DNA of 63,214 nt from Motilimonas sp. E26 (GCF_021278025.1 NZ_JAIBHJ010000023.1:1-63214), one strand, 5' to 3'. Shown: positions 1 through 9,570, counted from the first letter of the stretch. Numbers and translations: made by a program. The notes: generated by a model not told the origin, from the letters alone.

Positions 1-100
1 AGAATGCTAAGCTACACACTGCTCGCCTTGCTCAAAACGCTTTTAGACAAGGTGTCCCCTCTCGAACAAAAATCAACAAGCAAAGATCAACAGACCCTAG

Positions 101-117
101 TGTGGCAGAGTGCCACA
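101..117 (-). terminator. Weak hairpin downstream of the acyltransferase gene
   Basis: A 7-bp perfect stem, TGTGGCA / TGCCACA with a GAG loop, lies 25 nt past the stop of the minus-strand acyltransferase. There is no clear T-run on that strand, so an intrinsic terminator is only a guess. It may also be a transcript-end stabilising hairpin. Bases 1-100 show no gene I can support. Confidence 0.25.
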
Positions 118-141
118 TTGACAGGCTTTGAAACTGTTCAA

Positions 142-1203
142 TTACGCTATCGTTGTCAATCTGGGGTAAAATCTTTTTTCGACTAAGTGATAAGAAAGTG
201 AGCCGAAAATAATGGTAAACAGCAAGCAAACAAAACCCGCATAGTAGTTACTATCGGAGTTAAAAAGGCCCTTGTCTGTCATTATTCGCATCAAGGGTAA
301 GTGAAAAAGATAGATCCCGAAACTAATTTTACCTAAGTAAAGTAACCCTGAATAATGCATCGTTTGGGTCAGGAACTTAATTTTCGAGCAGCCAATAAAC
401 GCAATGATCAACAAGGAGAAAGTAAACGCTAGCATCGATCGGAATAAAACCGTGTGCTTTGCACTGTCCCAATAGTTCGGAGACCTGCCAAAGTTTTGAT
501 ATAGATAGAGTAAAATAAGGGAACCAATCAATAAAGCCAGTGCTGGATTCGGCTGGAACAGTTTGCTTGAAACTCGCTCAATAGTCGTTAATTTGGCAAC
601 CATTACACCAAATGCAAAAGCATCTAAGGTGCCGATAAGTTGCGTTGATAAAATAAATTTGTAAATAGGGATGGCTTCTATCTCGGTAGCGATGATGTAA
701 CGCCATGTCCAAGATATGATGATCCAAAGTGCTAACGTCGGCCATATTTTTCGGCTGTCCCTTAAAAAAACGGCCGATAATGCCATTAAAACATAGAAAG
801 AAGCTTCGACACCTAAGCTCCAATAAACGCCGTTAATGCTGCCATGAGTTTGGTAACTATAGGTGTGAATAAATGTTAAATGCGTGAATATATCCAGATA
901 ACCAGTTCTATTGAATAGCAACTCTGGCATTAGCAACAAAACAATTATTAATATGGAAAAATAATAGGCAGGAGCCAGACGTAAAAACCTTTTTCTGGCG
1001 AAATTTTTCCAGCACCATTCTTGGCTTCGAATGACAGACATGCCGATACAAAAACCGCTGAGAACAAAGAAAAGGTCAACTCCAATTCCCCCCATGTTAA
1101 AAAAGTTATGGAAGGGGTTTCCTGCAACTTCTGCAATATGGTAAAAAAAAACAGACAAGGCTGCTAAAGCCCTCAAAGCATCGAGGTTATCAATTCTATT
1201 CAT
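142..1203 (-). CDS. Acyltransferase family 3 (OafA/YrhL-like) membrane O-acyltransferase
   Basis: A 353-aa multi-spanning membrane protein of the acyltransferase_3 family, which moves acyl groups (usually acetyl) onto sugars of surface polysaccharides at the inner membrane. Visible hallmarks are the catalytic-type His22 in FFYH, the block GVDLFFVLSGF at residues 41-51, and the basic RKRFLRLAP segment at about 70-78 leading into a membrane helix. The C-terminus (YHLVEKRFYP) is also typical. It lies 61 nt downstream of gspD on the same strand and may be the last gene of that transcript. Given the neighbourhood, O-acetylation of the S-layer-tethering or capsular polysaccharide is a reasonable inference. 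The substrate cannot be read from sequence. Confidence 0.85.
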   Translation of the reverse strand: MNRIDNLDALRALAALSVFFYHIAEVAGNPFHNFFNMGGIGVDLFFVLSGFCIGMSVIRSQEWCWKNFARKRFLRLAPAYYFSILIIVLLLMPELLFNRTGYLDIFTHLTFIHTYSYQTHGSINGVYWSLGVEASFYVLMALSAVFLRDSRKIWPTLALWIIISWTWRYIIATEIEAIPIYKFILSTQLIGTLDAFAFGVMVAKLTTIERVSSKLFQPNPALALLIGSLILLYLYQNFGRSPNYWDSAKHTVLFRSMLAFTFSLLIIAFIGCSKIKFLTQTMHYSGLLYLGKISFGIYLFHLPLMRIMTDKGLFNSDSNYYAGFVCLLFTIIFGSLSYHLVEKRFYPRLTTIA

Positions 1204-1264
1204 TCGTTGTTTAGCGCCTTGTGATTAAGTGTGACGGCAAATTAAAATATAACTAAGCCATCAC

Positions 1265-3355
1265 CTATTCACTCACCACCGGCTCCCAACCTGAAATAGC
1301 TTTGAATTGATTGGTATAAAAGTCAGCATCTTCTCGGTTATAAAGAATATGAGGTGTAATTAGCATTACCATTTCACTCATCTTTTGGCCTTCTGTCATA
1401 TTTTGAAATAGTAAGCCAATACCCGGGATATCACCTAAAAGTGGTACCTTTTTGGTCTCTTTTATTTCAGATTTTCTGATTAACCCGCCCATATAAATAG
1501 TTTGTCCGCTCTCCACTGCCACTTTGGTTTGAATCGAGTTTCGGTTTATTGAGGGATTGGGACCAACAGCTGCGCCTTGCTCACTTACTTCTTGGGCTAT
1601 ATCTAGCTCAACAACACCGGATTCATTGATGGATGGTGTTATTTCTAGGGTCACCCCAACATCAATATAAGTATAAGACTTAGATACGCTGTCACCACCA
1701 TTGGAGCTATCAACTTCACCGGTCTGAACTGATATTTGTGTACCAGCGTTGATCTTAGCGCTTTCTTGATCCATCGCTATCAGCCTTGGGTTAGATATTA
1801 CTTTGCTATTACCTTTGGCTAATTTTGCGGTTAGGCTCGCATCCACATTGTTAAATACGCCAGCCAATCTCAGTTCATCACCATTAAATTGAATAGAGCG
1901 GTCGCCCCGTGTGATGTTAGTGCCCACTTTAAAGCTGGTACCAAATTCGAAATCGTCAGTTACCTCTACCGAAAGGATTAATGCTTCAAGTAACACCTGA
2001 CGGGGACGGCGGTCAATCACTTCAAGCAGGTCTAATACGCGTTTGTAATCTTGGTATTTACCAACAAAAATAAGTGAGTTACGCGTATCATCTACCACAA
2101 TGCGATAATTTTCACTAACAATGGCACCAGTGGCTGATTTGCCTTTGCTTGGCTCTTTGTAATCTGCGTTAATGCTCGATATGCTAAGACTAGCCTCACG
2201 TGCTGCGCCTGTTGCAGAGCGCTGACCGGTGGGAGCTTGCTCACTAGTATCGTTAGAAGATGAGCTGTTGTTGTCGCCAAATACTTGAGAAATAACGGGA
2301 TATACATCCCCCGCACTAGTGTTTTTCATAAAGTAAGTGTAAATACCGTCGCTGCCACTTTGAGTTGGCAAGGGCTTGTCTAACTGGCGAACCCAAGATT
2401 GGGCATAGTTGAGCCATGGCTTGGTTGCCGAGGCGATGATAAAAGAGTTGTTACTCAACGGATATAAAATGACACCACGATTACCTTCATTAATGGTAAC
2501 AGGAATACTGGCCGCTTTAAGTGCTTGAACTAAATCTGGAATAATATCTTCCACCGGAACATATGCCGGGCGAATGGTGGTTAAAAAAGCGCCTGAGGCC
2601 GCAGGCATATCTAACCGATCGAGCATTTCATATAACTTCTCAATCTCACTGCGTTTGGCTATTACCACTAATGAGTTGAGGTTTAGTTGCATCAAAACGG
2701 TACCCCCGCTGGGCGCTAATAGTTTTTGCGCAACCTGACTGGCCTCCGTTAGGGCTAAATAGTAGACCGGGACTATTTCCACAACTTTACCATAACGGAG
2801 TTTAGGGGCGAGGGTGTCATTAACAAATTCAGCGGCTCTACTTTCCGATTTTGAATTAGGAACCACATTAATAAAACCGTTGTTATCAAGTAGCGATACG
2901 CCATTCAGCTGCAAAACTTCTTCTACAAGTCCTAATAAACGGTCTGACGCAACAGGCTCATTCACCCGCAATGTCACTTTTGCCTTGCTTTCGGAAACGT
3001 CTGGGTCAACACCGTAGTTAAGGTTTAATACTTCCCCTAATGCCAAATTAACAAATGCAGGTAAAGACATTTGCTCGGCATTGATTGTTAATTCACCAGT
3101 GGGTAAAACTAAGCTGGCGGTATTCGACAACTGTTGCGAAGCCCGCAGTAAAGGCGCTGGCTTAATGATCTTACTTTGAGTGGCTGGGCTTGTTGTTGCT
3201 TGTTGTGCAGCAGCTTCCTGAGCTTCAAGTACCGTACTTTCAGTTGAAATATCGCGTTCCAATTCAATCGTTTTATTGATTGTTGGTGTTGTCGTCACGC
3301 AACCCCATAGTAGAGTCATGGGTAATAGAATATTACACGTTGTTTTAAACTTCAT
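1265..3355 (-). CDS. gspD: Type II secretion system secretin GspD (lipoprotein type)
   Basis: The outer-membrane secretin through which folded exoproteins leave the periplasm; 696 aa. An N-terminal signal ends in the lipobox LLWGC (Cys19), so this secretin is probably itself lipidated, as in Xanthomonas XpsD, and may not need a separate pilotin. Periplasmic N0-N3 domains occupy roughly residues 80-440. A low-complexity Ser/Asn linker sits in N3 near residue 365. The secretin core starts around RQVLLEALILSVEV and contains VISNPRLIA, the TYIDVGVTLEI strand and the terminal VPLLGDIPGIGLLF motif. It is the last core gene of the gspE-to-gspD operon, 18 nt after the GspC/XpsN-like gene. Confidence 0.96.
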   Translation of the reverse strand: MKFKTTCNILLPMTLLWGCVTTTPTINKTIELERDISTESTVLEAQEAAAQQATTSPATQSKIIKPAPLLRASQQLSNTASLVLPTGELTINAEQMSLPAFVNLALGEVLNLNYGVDPDVSESKAKVTLRVNEPVASDRLLGLVEEVLQLNGVSLLDNNGFINVVPNSKSESRAAEFVNDTLAPKLRYGKVVEIVPVYYLALTEASQVAQKLLAPSGGTVLMQLNLNSLVVIAKRSEIEKLYEMLDRLDMPAASGAFLTTIRPAYVPVEDIIPDLVQALKAASIPVTINEGNRGVILYPLSNNSFIIASATKPWLNYAQSWVRQLDKPLPTQSGSDGIYTYFMKNTSAGDVYPVISQVFGDNNSSSSNDTSEQAPTGQRSATGAAREASLSISSINADYKEPSKGKSATGAIVSENYRIVVDDTRNSLIFVGKYQDYKRVLDLLEVIDRRPRQVLLEALILSVEVTDDFEFGTSFKVGTNITRGDRSIQFNGDELRLAGVFNNVDASLTAKLAKGNSKVISNPRLIAMDQESAKINAGTQISVQTGEVDSSNGGDSVSKSYTYIDVGVTLEITPSINESGVVELDIAQEVSEQGAAVGPNPSINRNSIQTKVAVESGQTIYMGGLIRKSEIKETKKVPLLGDIPGIGLLFQNMTEGQKMSEMVMLITPHILYNREDADFYTNQFKAISGWEPVVSE

Positions 3356-3373
3356 TTATTCAGGCACTTATTT

Positions 3374-3850
3374 CTACTTAATTGGGAATAGTCGAGTGAG
3401 TGTTGGCTCATCCGACCCGGTTTCTGTAACTGTTATCGAATTTTTATCGATGGTTTTTATTTGCATATCATTAGGCAGCTTATCCCCCTCACCATAGCCT
3501 TGGTGAAGTGGGGTGAGTCCAGGCCGTTCAATCCAAGCCATGTATCTACCTTGCTGCAACACTATGGCCCTTAAAAACCATTCACCAGCATTTTTTTGCT
3601 CAACTGGCTCAGTAATATTGTTGTTCTGAAGGTCTTCTCTTTGACCACTTTGGCGCCATTCTCGGTTACTTACAAATAAGTTAGCGGTTGGCTTAGTGTA
3701 CTGACTGTTAGTGTATTTGGGCGGTAAATCATACTGCCTTGAGTTTGCTTGGTTGGTGTTGCTCAAGGTCTGGTAATCACTATAAACGACAAACAAAATC
3801 AGTGTAATACCGACTGAGTAAAGAATGCTGGAAATTAATTTACTGCTCAC
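3374..3850 (-). CDS. Short GspC/XpsN-like inner-membrane T2SS protein
   Basis: A 158-aa protein with one N-terminal membrane helix (about residues 8-24) and a periplasmic remainder. The C-terminal half (from GEWFLRAIVLQQ through the Gly-rich GYGEGDKLP loop to the last residue) looks like the homology region of GspC/PilP proteins that contacts the secretin N0 domain. It has no PDZ or coiled-coil domain and is far shorter than classical GspC. Position between gspM and gspD is exactly that of xpsN in Xanthomonas, where XpsN bridges the L/M platform and XpsD. I therefore infer the GspC-equivalent role. Its ATG overlaps the stop of gspM by 4 nt. Confidence 0.7.
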   Translation of the reverse strand: MSSKLISSILYSVGITLILFVVYSDYQTLSNTNQANSRQYDLPPKYTNSQYTKPTANLFVSNREWRQSGQREDLQNNNITEPVEQKNAGEWFLRAIVLQQGRYMAWIERPGLTPLHQGYGEGDKLPNDMQIKTIDKNSITVTETGSDEPTLTRLFPIK

Positions 3851-4479
3851 TGTAAAGCCTCTAGCCTGTTACTTTCACTTAGCAGGTTTTTTTCTGACAT
3901 AGCTTTAAAAGCGTAGATATTAACAGATAATTCAAACTGTTCACTAGTCACTCGTCTAAATTCAGCTTGATCTATCACTAATAACTCGGGGCTGTGTCCA
4001 GCGACTTGATGCATAAAATCGATCAGGTTATCCGCATTGCCTTTTAGGACCCAGCGTGTTTCTATTTTTTCGCCAACCCAAGGTATCACCTTTGCGGGAA
4101 CAAACCGGCGAGATGAGAAGGTTATTGCAAGAGGTTTGAATTTTTTTTCTAAAATCACCACTAAATTAGAGGTGGCTGAACCCTCTGAACGCCCTTGTAA
4201 GTAAGCTTTATCGCTCAAGGTAAGCCAGTTTTTATATTCGCCTAAGGACTTTTGCAGTTGCAACTGAGAATTAAGGAGACTTTTTTCTTTTGAACGTTGC
4301 AATTGCGCCTGAGATATTTCGTCTATGCTAGCTGAACGCCAATCCAATATGGGTTGAAAAAATAAAGCCCATAGGACAATGCAAAGTGATAAGAACAGCC
4401 CCCATTGTACAATAGGTTTGTCTAATTCGGCTTGTAGTTCATTGGTCGCGAGCGTTTGTTTTAGCGCTTCAAATGCCAT
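3847..4479 (-). CDS. gspM: Type II secretion system protein GspM
   Basis: A 210-aa bitopic inner-membrane protein: a short cytoplasmic N-terminus, one membrane helix at about residues 27-45 (WGLFLSLCIVLWALFF), then a coiled region and a ferredoxin-like periplasmic domain. GspM pairs with GspL and anchors the assembly ATPase platform. The call rests on topology, size and position after gspL, because GspM proteins are poorly conserved. It overlaps gspL by 11 nt and the next gene by 4 nt, implying translational coupling. Confidence 0.85.
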   Translation of the reverse strand: MAFEALKQTLATNELQAELDKPIVQWGLFLSLCIVLWALFFQPILDWRSASIDEISQAQLQRSKEKSLLNSQLQLQKSLGEYKNWLTLSDKAYLQGRSEGSATSNLVVILEKKFKPLAITFSSRRFVPAKVIPWVGEKIETRWVLKGNADNLIDFMHQVAGHSPELLVIDQAEFRRVTSEQFELSVNIYAFKAMSEKNLLSESNRLEALQ

Positions 4480-5569
4480 GGGATCCTCGCTTCAAAATAA
4501 GCTCAAGAGAAAAGCGTTGTTTGTCTTCTTTTGTTTTGACGATATCGCTGATAAATTTTGCCGAGCTAACACTGTCCATCTTTTCGAGTGCTTCAAGCAA
4601 ACCGTTGGTGCTTTGCGCTACGCCATCTAGCTCCATTTTATTATCTTTAAAAGCGATGCGAGATAATACCACGTTTTGTGGTAACTCTTTTGATAGTGAA
4701 TCGAGAACATGGGTTAACTTTTGTTGTGAAGAAAACTCGGTAATGAGTGCGTCAACGCGCTTTTGGTAGATGGCTAGTTCACTGCGCTGGCGTTGTAGCT
4801 GTTGCAATTGTAAAGCATCGGATTCAACTCCTTGGTCTAAACTGGTTGTCTGCCAAAAAATTAAACCGAATGTTGCCAGTATCCATACCATCATTAAGGT
4901 AGCTAATCCTGACCACAAGGTGCGGAGCCCCCAAGGAGAGGATATATCAATGGCATTTTCTTTTTGGGCCGCTTTTAACCAATTGAAATCGGGTGTTGTT
5001 TTCTTGGAATCAGACAGCGGAAGATCAATGTAGTCAAGGGCTGAAATTTCATCATAATAAACACTATCTATCCCATTGCTTTGGCTTAGCCAGCTTAAAA
5101 AGCGGCGCTGTTGATGATGTTGGCTTAGATTCCATATATTCGCCGCTGGGCCATCATTTTGGCGCAGGGCGGCAAACAAGGTCTCGCCATCTTTCCAACA
5201 CAATAGTGTGCCCGGTTTTAGGCACCCTAACTTGAAGGCCATTTCAGGAATCATGTGGGTAGCCGATTCAAGCTCAAAATGAGACCAAATCCAAACCTTA
5301 ACAGACCATTTTTGCTCCCCTTTGTGGGTTAAGAAATACTTCCCGTAAACAGGCCAAGGCGAAACTTGCCGTAAATCATTATCAACACATTCTTCAAGTT
5401 CAGCTTTTGATACATACTCTCTATCGTATGACAGCTCTCTATAGAGCGCTTTAGACTGAGGAATGAGCACTATTACACGATCTAATGGTTTTAATAGTGT
5501 CGGGAGGTTGTCTATTTGCCCATGCTCCCCTAGGCGACATATGTATGTAGATTGAAGTGAAAATTTCAT
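4469..5569 (-). CDS. gspL: Type II secretion system protein GspL
   Basis: A 366-aa inner-membrane protein with a large cytoplasmic actin-like domain (residues 1 to about 215), one membrane helix near 217-237 (LMMVWILATFGLIFW), then a periplasmic coiled coil (DALQLQQLQRQRSELAIYQK) and a ferredoxin-like end. The cytoplasmic part recruits the ATPase GspE and the periplasmic part dimerises with GspM. The length and domain order fit the family. It starts 3 nt after gspK ends. Confidence 0.92.
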   Translation of the reverse strand: MKFSLQSTYICRLGEHGQIDNLPTLLKPLDRVIVLIPQSKALYRELSYDREYVSKAELEECVDNDLRQVSPWPVYGKYFLTHKGEQKWSVKVWIWSHFELESATHMIPEMAFKLGCLKPGTLLCWKDGETLFAALRQNDGPAANIWNLSQHHQQRRFLSWLSQSNGIDSVYYDEISALDYIDLPLSDSKKTTPDFNWLKAAQKENAIDISSPWGLRTLWSGLATLMMVWILATFGLIFWQTTSLDQGVESDALQLQQLQRQRSELAIYQKRVDALITEFSSQQKLTHVLDSLSKELPQNVVLSRIAFKDNKMELDGVAQSTNGLLEALEKMDSVSSAKFISDIVKTKEDKQRFSLELILKRGSHGI

Positions 5570-5572
5570 TAG

Positions 5573-6445
5573 TTAAAATCTATCCTGCTTAGGGAAATTC
5601 CAGATTCGTTTTTCATATAAATAATGGCTTGCAGAGAGCATTTTATAGCTGCCTTTGGCGCGATAGCCCTTATAGCTGAAATTGACAATAAAATTTGGAC
5701 TAGGTGAAAATTCTAACCCTTCACCGTACATGCCGTAACCCCTAAAAATAGGTTTTAGCTCGTCCCATTTATTACGTGCCCTTAGTTCTTTTATACGATC
5801 CAATTCATTTAAATTTAAACTTAAGGTTGCGGTCAGTACCTGTTCAGGCATGGCTGCATAGTTCATCCAGCCGGGGCCGGATACTAGTAAGTAATCTTTG
5901 ATTGGCAGAGTGCCATCTTGTTTACCATTAAAATAATCTGGTTTCATACTGGGCAACTCTAATAACTCGTCTTCGCTACGAAATGGTAGATTTCTAGCAG
6001 ACAGAGGTAATTGCACTGGTATGGTTCGCAGCGGAGACTGCCATGCAAAGGCTTCGTTTGTAATATCAGTAGCTTGCTCACTATAACCTAGGTTATTAAG
6101 TAAGCGCACCACGGTTTTAGATGATGCGTGTAAAATATTAATTAGTCCTGCTTCATCTTGTACTTTAACTTCAACATCATTACTTAACACATAGGGTTCG
6201 CTATAAATAGGAAGGTTAGTATTACCTAACGTTATTGAACCCGGCGAAAAATGGCCTGATATTAACGTTAATAGTACCCGTTGTTCTGCATTATGGATTT
6301 GTATTTCTGCTTGCCATTGTTTTTTATATTCAATAGCTTGGTCTAGATATCCATTTGATTTTTGAGTTAGCGTTAGCGCCATTATGGTTAAAATAGCTAA
6401 AATAACTAAGGTTAGAGGTAACACCGCGCCTGACATCTTATTCAT
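5573..6445 (-). CDS. gspK: Type II secretion minor pseudopilin GspK
   Basis: A minor pseudopilin that caps the pseudopilus tip, 290 aa from the start chosen. The reading frame opens further upstream at 6511, but that would overlap gspJ by 70 nt. The ATG at 6445 gives a 4-nt ATGA overlap with the gspJ stop and leaves the prepilin leader MNKMSG directly before the hydrophobic stretch AVLPLTLVILAIL. As is usual for GspK, the Glu at mature position +5 is missing. The large alpha-domain insertion explains its length compared with the other pseudopilins. Confidence 0.9.
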   Translation of the reverse strand: MNKMSGAVLPLTLVILAILTIMALTLTQKSNGYLDQAIEYKKQWQAEIQIHNAEQRVLLTLISGHFSPGSITLGNTNLPIYSEPYVLSNDVEVKVQDEAGLINILHASSKTVVRLLNNLGYSEQATDITNEAFAWQSPLRTIPVQLPLSARNLPFRSEDELLELPSMKPDYFNGKQDGTLPIKDYLLVSGPGWMNYAAMPEQVLTATLSLNLNELDRIKELRARNKWDELKPIFRGYGMYGEGLEFSPSPNFIVNFSYKGYRAKGSYKMLSASHYLYEKRIWNFPKQDRF

Positions 6446-7143
6446 GACGAAGTCCCTGGAATGTAAGCTGGTTCCAATACATTCGAGTGATGGTTTAGTG
6501 TGAAAACCCATTCAAAAATCTGACTGTTTTGGTCAATGAATCGTATTTTTACCCGCCGAGGTATACTTTCTTCGTATTCACTTTCAAATTTGCTCAACCA
6601 AGCAGGCTGATCACGGTAATAGGCTTGTTTGCCTTGAGGAATGCTCGATATTGAGTCATTAAATGGGGCGTGAATATCGCCTTCGTAGCTGAACTCAATG
6701 GATTTCAAATTAGTGAGTAAAGGAAACCAGTCTACCTCTGCCATGTAAAGCCCCCGCTGTGGATCTGCGCCAAGCTTTTCACGGTATCTGAGCTGCCATT
6801 GTTCATCAACTCGCTTAATCTGTAGCTCTATTGCGGCGACTTTTCCTGGACCTTGAAAAATCGGAGCCGAGGATAAAAAACGCATGTTTTCGTTGTCGCC
6901 ATAGAAAAAGGGTGATGATTGTGAAGAGCCCGAGCGAAACCGAGCCGCGACAGACTGTTCAAACGCAAGTCTTAGCCACTGTTCTCGATAAAGTACCCTT
7001 GATTCAGATTCGCCACTATGCAAGCTTCGCGTCCAGTTTAACCTGCCTTGCTCAAAGGCGAGTAATGCTAGTCCCATCACGGCAGAAAAGATAGATAAAG
7101 CAACGAGCATTTCAATTAAGGTAAAACCTTTATGCTGCTTCAT
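6442..7143 (-). CDS. gspJ: Type II secretion minor pseudopilin GspJ
   Basis: A minor pseudopilin, 233 aa from the ATG at 7143. A GTG three codons upstream is possible, but the ATG gives the neat 4-nt ATGA overlap with gspI used throughout this operon. The class III leader MKQHKG is followed by FTLIEMLVALSIF, with the conserved Glu at mature +5. GspJ forms the tip complex with GspI and GspK. The prepilin peptidase needed to process it is not encoded here, so a chromosomal PilD/GspO is assumed. Confidence 0.95.
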   Translation of the reverse strand: MKQHKGFTLIEMLVALSIFSAVMGLALLAFEQGRLNWTRSLHSGESESRVLYREQWLRLAFEQSVAARFRSGSSQSSPFFYGDNENMRFLSSAPIFQGPGKVAAIELQIKRVDEQWQLRYREKLGADPQRGLYMAEVDWFPLLTNLKSIEFSYEGDIHAPFNDSISSIPQGKQAYYRDQPAWLSKFESEYEESIPRRVKIRFIDQNSQIFEWVFTLNHHSNVLEPAYIPGTSS

Positions 7144-7538
7144 ACTTCCCACCCGAGTAATTCAAACTGAAAAGACCAAGCTGCAACTTTAGTATCATTA
7201 GGGCTAATCTCTACACTGATATTGTACAGTCGGACGGGGCGGTTACGATCAAGTGCAAGCATGTCTAGTCGAGTAGGAATTTCTGGCGTGATGGCTTGAG
7301 CACGCCAACTATAAGTGACATCGCCTAACTCACCATTGCCTTGTTGGGTGGAATATGGATTAACAAACTTAAGGCTGTTGTAAATGTTTCTTTCAATCGA
7401 TACTCGCTGATTACTCTGGATGGCCCGGTTGGTGGCTAAATCTGATTGATTAAACAAGGGCAACAATGCTGACAAAAGTGCAACCAGTACTACGCTTGCA
7501 ACGAGTACCTCGATTAATGTAAAACCCTTCTGCTTCAT
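7140..7538 (-). CDS. gspI: Type II secretion minor pseudopilin GspI
   Basis: A 132-aa pseudopilin with leader MKQKG and the processing motif G|FTLIEVLVASVVL. The size is right for GspI (about 120-135 aa), which nucleates the tip complex with GspJ and GspK. It overlaps gspH by 4 nt (ATGA) and gspJ by 4 nt. The soluble domain is short and has no cysteine pair. Confidence 0.93.
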   Translation of the reverse strand: MKQKGFTLIEVLVASVVLVALLSALLPLFNQSDLATNRAIQSNQRVSIERNIYNSLKFVNPYSTQQGNGELGDVTYSWRAQAITPEIPTRLDMLALDRNRPVRLYNISVEISPNDTKVAAWSFQFELLGWEV

Positions 7539-7963
7539 AATTTGGAAAGTTCTATCTGGCCATCAAGACGAGAAATTGAAAGTTGCCAATGCGTTTTTTG
7601 GTCAATTTTAAAAATAATATTCCCCCCCGTTGTCACATGGTGAGGACGATACACTATGTCTGTAGGAACACTTACTTGCCAGTTAGTTTGATTGACCTCT
7701 TTAAGCTGAGCAGTCATAAATGCCTCATTCACCGCAATTGCATGGCCATCTTTCAGCTCTTTTTTTACCGCTTTAAAACTATTTAGCCACACTTTTTCTA
7801 TCGCTTGACGCTGTTGCATTTGTTCAAGCTGGTTCCATAATCTCGGCACGGCGATACTGGCAATAAGGCCAAGTAATGCCATGACCACTAGCAGCTCTAT
7901 TAAGGTGAAGCCTCGCTTACAGCTTTGCTTGGATTGAAGCTTAATAGTGCTACTAGGCATCAT
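7535..7963 (-). CDS. gspH: Type II secretion minor pseudopilin GspH
   Basis: A 142-aa pseudopilin with an unusually long basic leader of about 17 residues before G|FTLIELLVVMALLGLI, with Glu at mature +5. The order G-H-I and its length point to GspH, which links the tip complex to the GspG filament. It starts 6 nt after gspG ends. The sequence around VPRLW is typical for the end of the pilin helix. Confidence 0.92.
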   Translation of the reverse strand: MMPSSTIKLQSKQSCKRGFTLIELLVVMALLGLIASIAVPRLWNQLEQMQQRQAIEKVWLNSFKAVKKELKDGHAIAVNEAFMTAQLKEVNQTNWQVSVPTDIVYRPHHVTTGGNIIFKIDQKTHWQLSISRLDGQIELSKL

Positions 7964-7969
7964 ATCTAT

Positions 7970-8377
7970 TTAAAACAGCCCTACGTCTTGGTCTTCGCCT
8001 TCGCCACCTTTCGTGCCATCACGACCGAGTGAATAAAGAGCGAAATCACCATTTGTTTTAAGCTCATAAATATAGGGCTTATTCCAAGGGTCTACTGGTA
8101 CTTCTTTAGTAAGGTAAGGACCGTTCCAACCGCGAGTACCGTTTGGGGATACCATCAATGCAGCCAAGCCTTGCTCGGTTGTTGGTGCTTCACCGACATC
8201 AAGGCGGTAAGTATTCAAAGCTGAGGTCAGTAGTTCTACTTGCGCTACCGCTACTTTTGTTTTTGAGCCACCTACTTGTTGAAATAAGCGCGGCCCAACT
8301 AAGCCAGCCAGTAAAGAGATCAAAACTAAAACCACTAACATTTCGATCAGGGTAAAACCTTTTGTATTGCGTTTCAT
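7970..8377 (-). CDS. gspG: Type II secretion major pseudopilin GspG
   Basis: The major pseudopilin, 135 aa. The leader MKRNTKG is followed by FTLIEMLVVLVLISLLAGLV. The body shows the diagnostic GspG features: the Tyr-Arg-Leu-Asp helix end, PTTEQGLAAL, the GWNGPYL segment, DPWNKPY and the Asp/Gly-rich calcium-site end (SLGRDGTKGGEGEDQD). Polymerised GspG forms the piston-like periplasmic pseudopilus. It starts 14 nt after gspF. Confidence 0.97.
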   Translation of the reverse strand: MKRNTKGFTLIEMLVVLVLISLLAGLVGPRLFQQVGGSKTKVAVAQVELLTSALNTYRLDVGEAPTTEQGLAALMVSPNGTRGWNGPYLTKEVPVDPWNKPYIYELKTNGDFALYSLGRDGTKGGEGEDQDVGLF

Positions 8378-8391
8378 ATATTACTTAACCT

Positions 8392-9570
8392 TTAAAAAGA
8401 AATTTCATTAACAGAAATAATACCGGAAATAATAACCACCATAATGGAGCCAATTAAACCACCCATTATCACGATAACCGCAGGCTCTAATAAGGTAATC
8501 ACACGGTGTAAGCCTAATTTCAGGCGGCGCTCGTAAAGGGTATTTATTTCACCGAAACTTTGACCTAAATTAGCGCCAGATTCACCTGTGTTGATCATCT
8601 GTAGCACCATGTCTGGAAATACTTTTAATTGTGCCATTGCCGTTGACAATGAACTACCTTGTTTCACCATTACCACGGCATCATCTAAGCGTTTTTTTAA
8701 CGAAGCACTGGCGAGGCTTTCGGCCGAAAGCTCAACCCCGCGAACTAGCTCAACGCCAGAATCAAGCAACCTTTGCATACTACTGGAAAATTGCACAATA
8801 TCCCATGCTAGTAGTAAACGTTTGGTGATGGGCAATACGGCTAACAACGAAAATAGTTTGGCTTGCAATGCCCCTCGATGGTGTGCGTACCAAAGTAGTG
8901 CAATACTAATAAATAAAGACAGAATTATAAAATCGAAATTGTTGTTAACCCAATCAGAAACTGCAATTAAACTGGCCAAAGCGGTATCGCCACCGCCACC
9001 TTCAACCATGCTTTTAAAATTAGGGAGTACATAAGAAAAAAGGAACAACATAATAGCAAAGCTGATAAAAAGTAAAAAAGCGGGATAAGTTAATGCGCTG
9101 CGCATTTCACTTAATAAATTTTCTTCTCGCTCAACGCGCTCAGCAACGCTATACAAGGCGTTGGGTAAATCACCATTGGCCTCACCTAATCGCAGCATTG
9201 GCGGGACATACTGCGGAAATACATGAGGTAAGGTTTCCATTGCATCCGATAGTGAAAGGCCATTTTCTAAACTGGCAAGTACCATTGTCCATGCTTTCCT
9301 TAGTACTTTGCTTTCGGCAACTTTTGATAGTGAAGATACTGCTTTGTCTAAAGGCATGCCGCTGGATCTTAAACTTGCTAACTCGCGTAATGCGGTCAGC
9401 AATGCTTCACGTGATACCGTTAGTGGGATGCGCGAGAGGCCACGTTTGATAACTAAAACATTGAGGCCTCTATCATCAAGCACCTGCTGTGCATGCGCTT
9501 TTGATTTAGCTTGCACCCAGCCATCAATTAAGCTGGTGTCCTTTTGTCTCGCCACATATTCAAAGTACAT
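8392..9570 (-). CDS. gspF: Type II secretion inner-membrane platform protein GspF
   Basis: A 392-aa polytopic platform protein with two repeated T2SSF domains (about residues 60-185 and 265-385) and three membrane helices. Typical elements are LASLRSSGMPLDKAVSSL in the first domain and MINTGESGANLGQSF in the second. GspF couples the ATPase GspE to pseudopilus assembly. Its ATG directly follows the gspE stop codon, with no spacer. Confidence 0.95.
   Translation of the reverse strand: MYFEYVARQKDTSLIDGWVQAKSKAHAQQVLDDRGLNVLVIKRGLSRIPLTVSREALLTALRELASLRSSGMPLDKAVSSLSKVAESKVLRKAWTMVLASLENGLSLSDAMETLPHVFPQYVPPMLRLGEANGDLPNALYSVAERVEREENLLSEMRSALTYPAFLLFISFAIMLFLFSYVLPNFKSMVEGGGGDTALASLIAVSDWVNNNFDFIILSLFISIALLWYAHHRGALQAKLFSLLAVLPITKRLLLAWDIVQFSSSMQRLLDSGVELVRGVELSAESLASASLKKRLDDAVVMVKQGSSLSTAMAQLKVFPDMVLQMINTGESGANLGQSFGEINTLYERRLKLGLHRVITLLEPAVIVIMGGLIGSIMVVIISGIISVNEISF

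Noticed and set aside
5573-6511. Longer GspK starting at 6511
   Set aside because: Would overlap gspJ by 70 nt and put about 22 extra residues before the prepilin leader. The ATG at 6445 fits the ATGA coupling of the operon.
8588-9034. 148-codon plus-strand frame inside gspF
   Set aside because: Antisense shadow. gspF is intact and in an operon.
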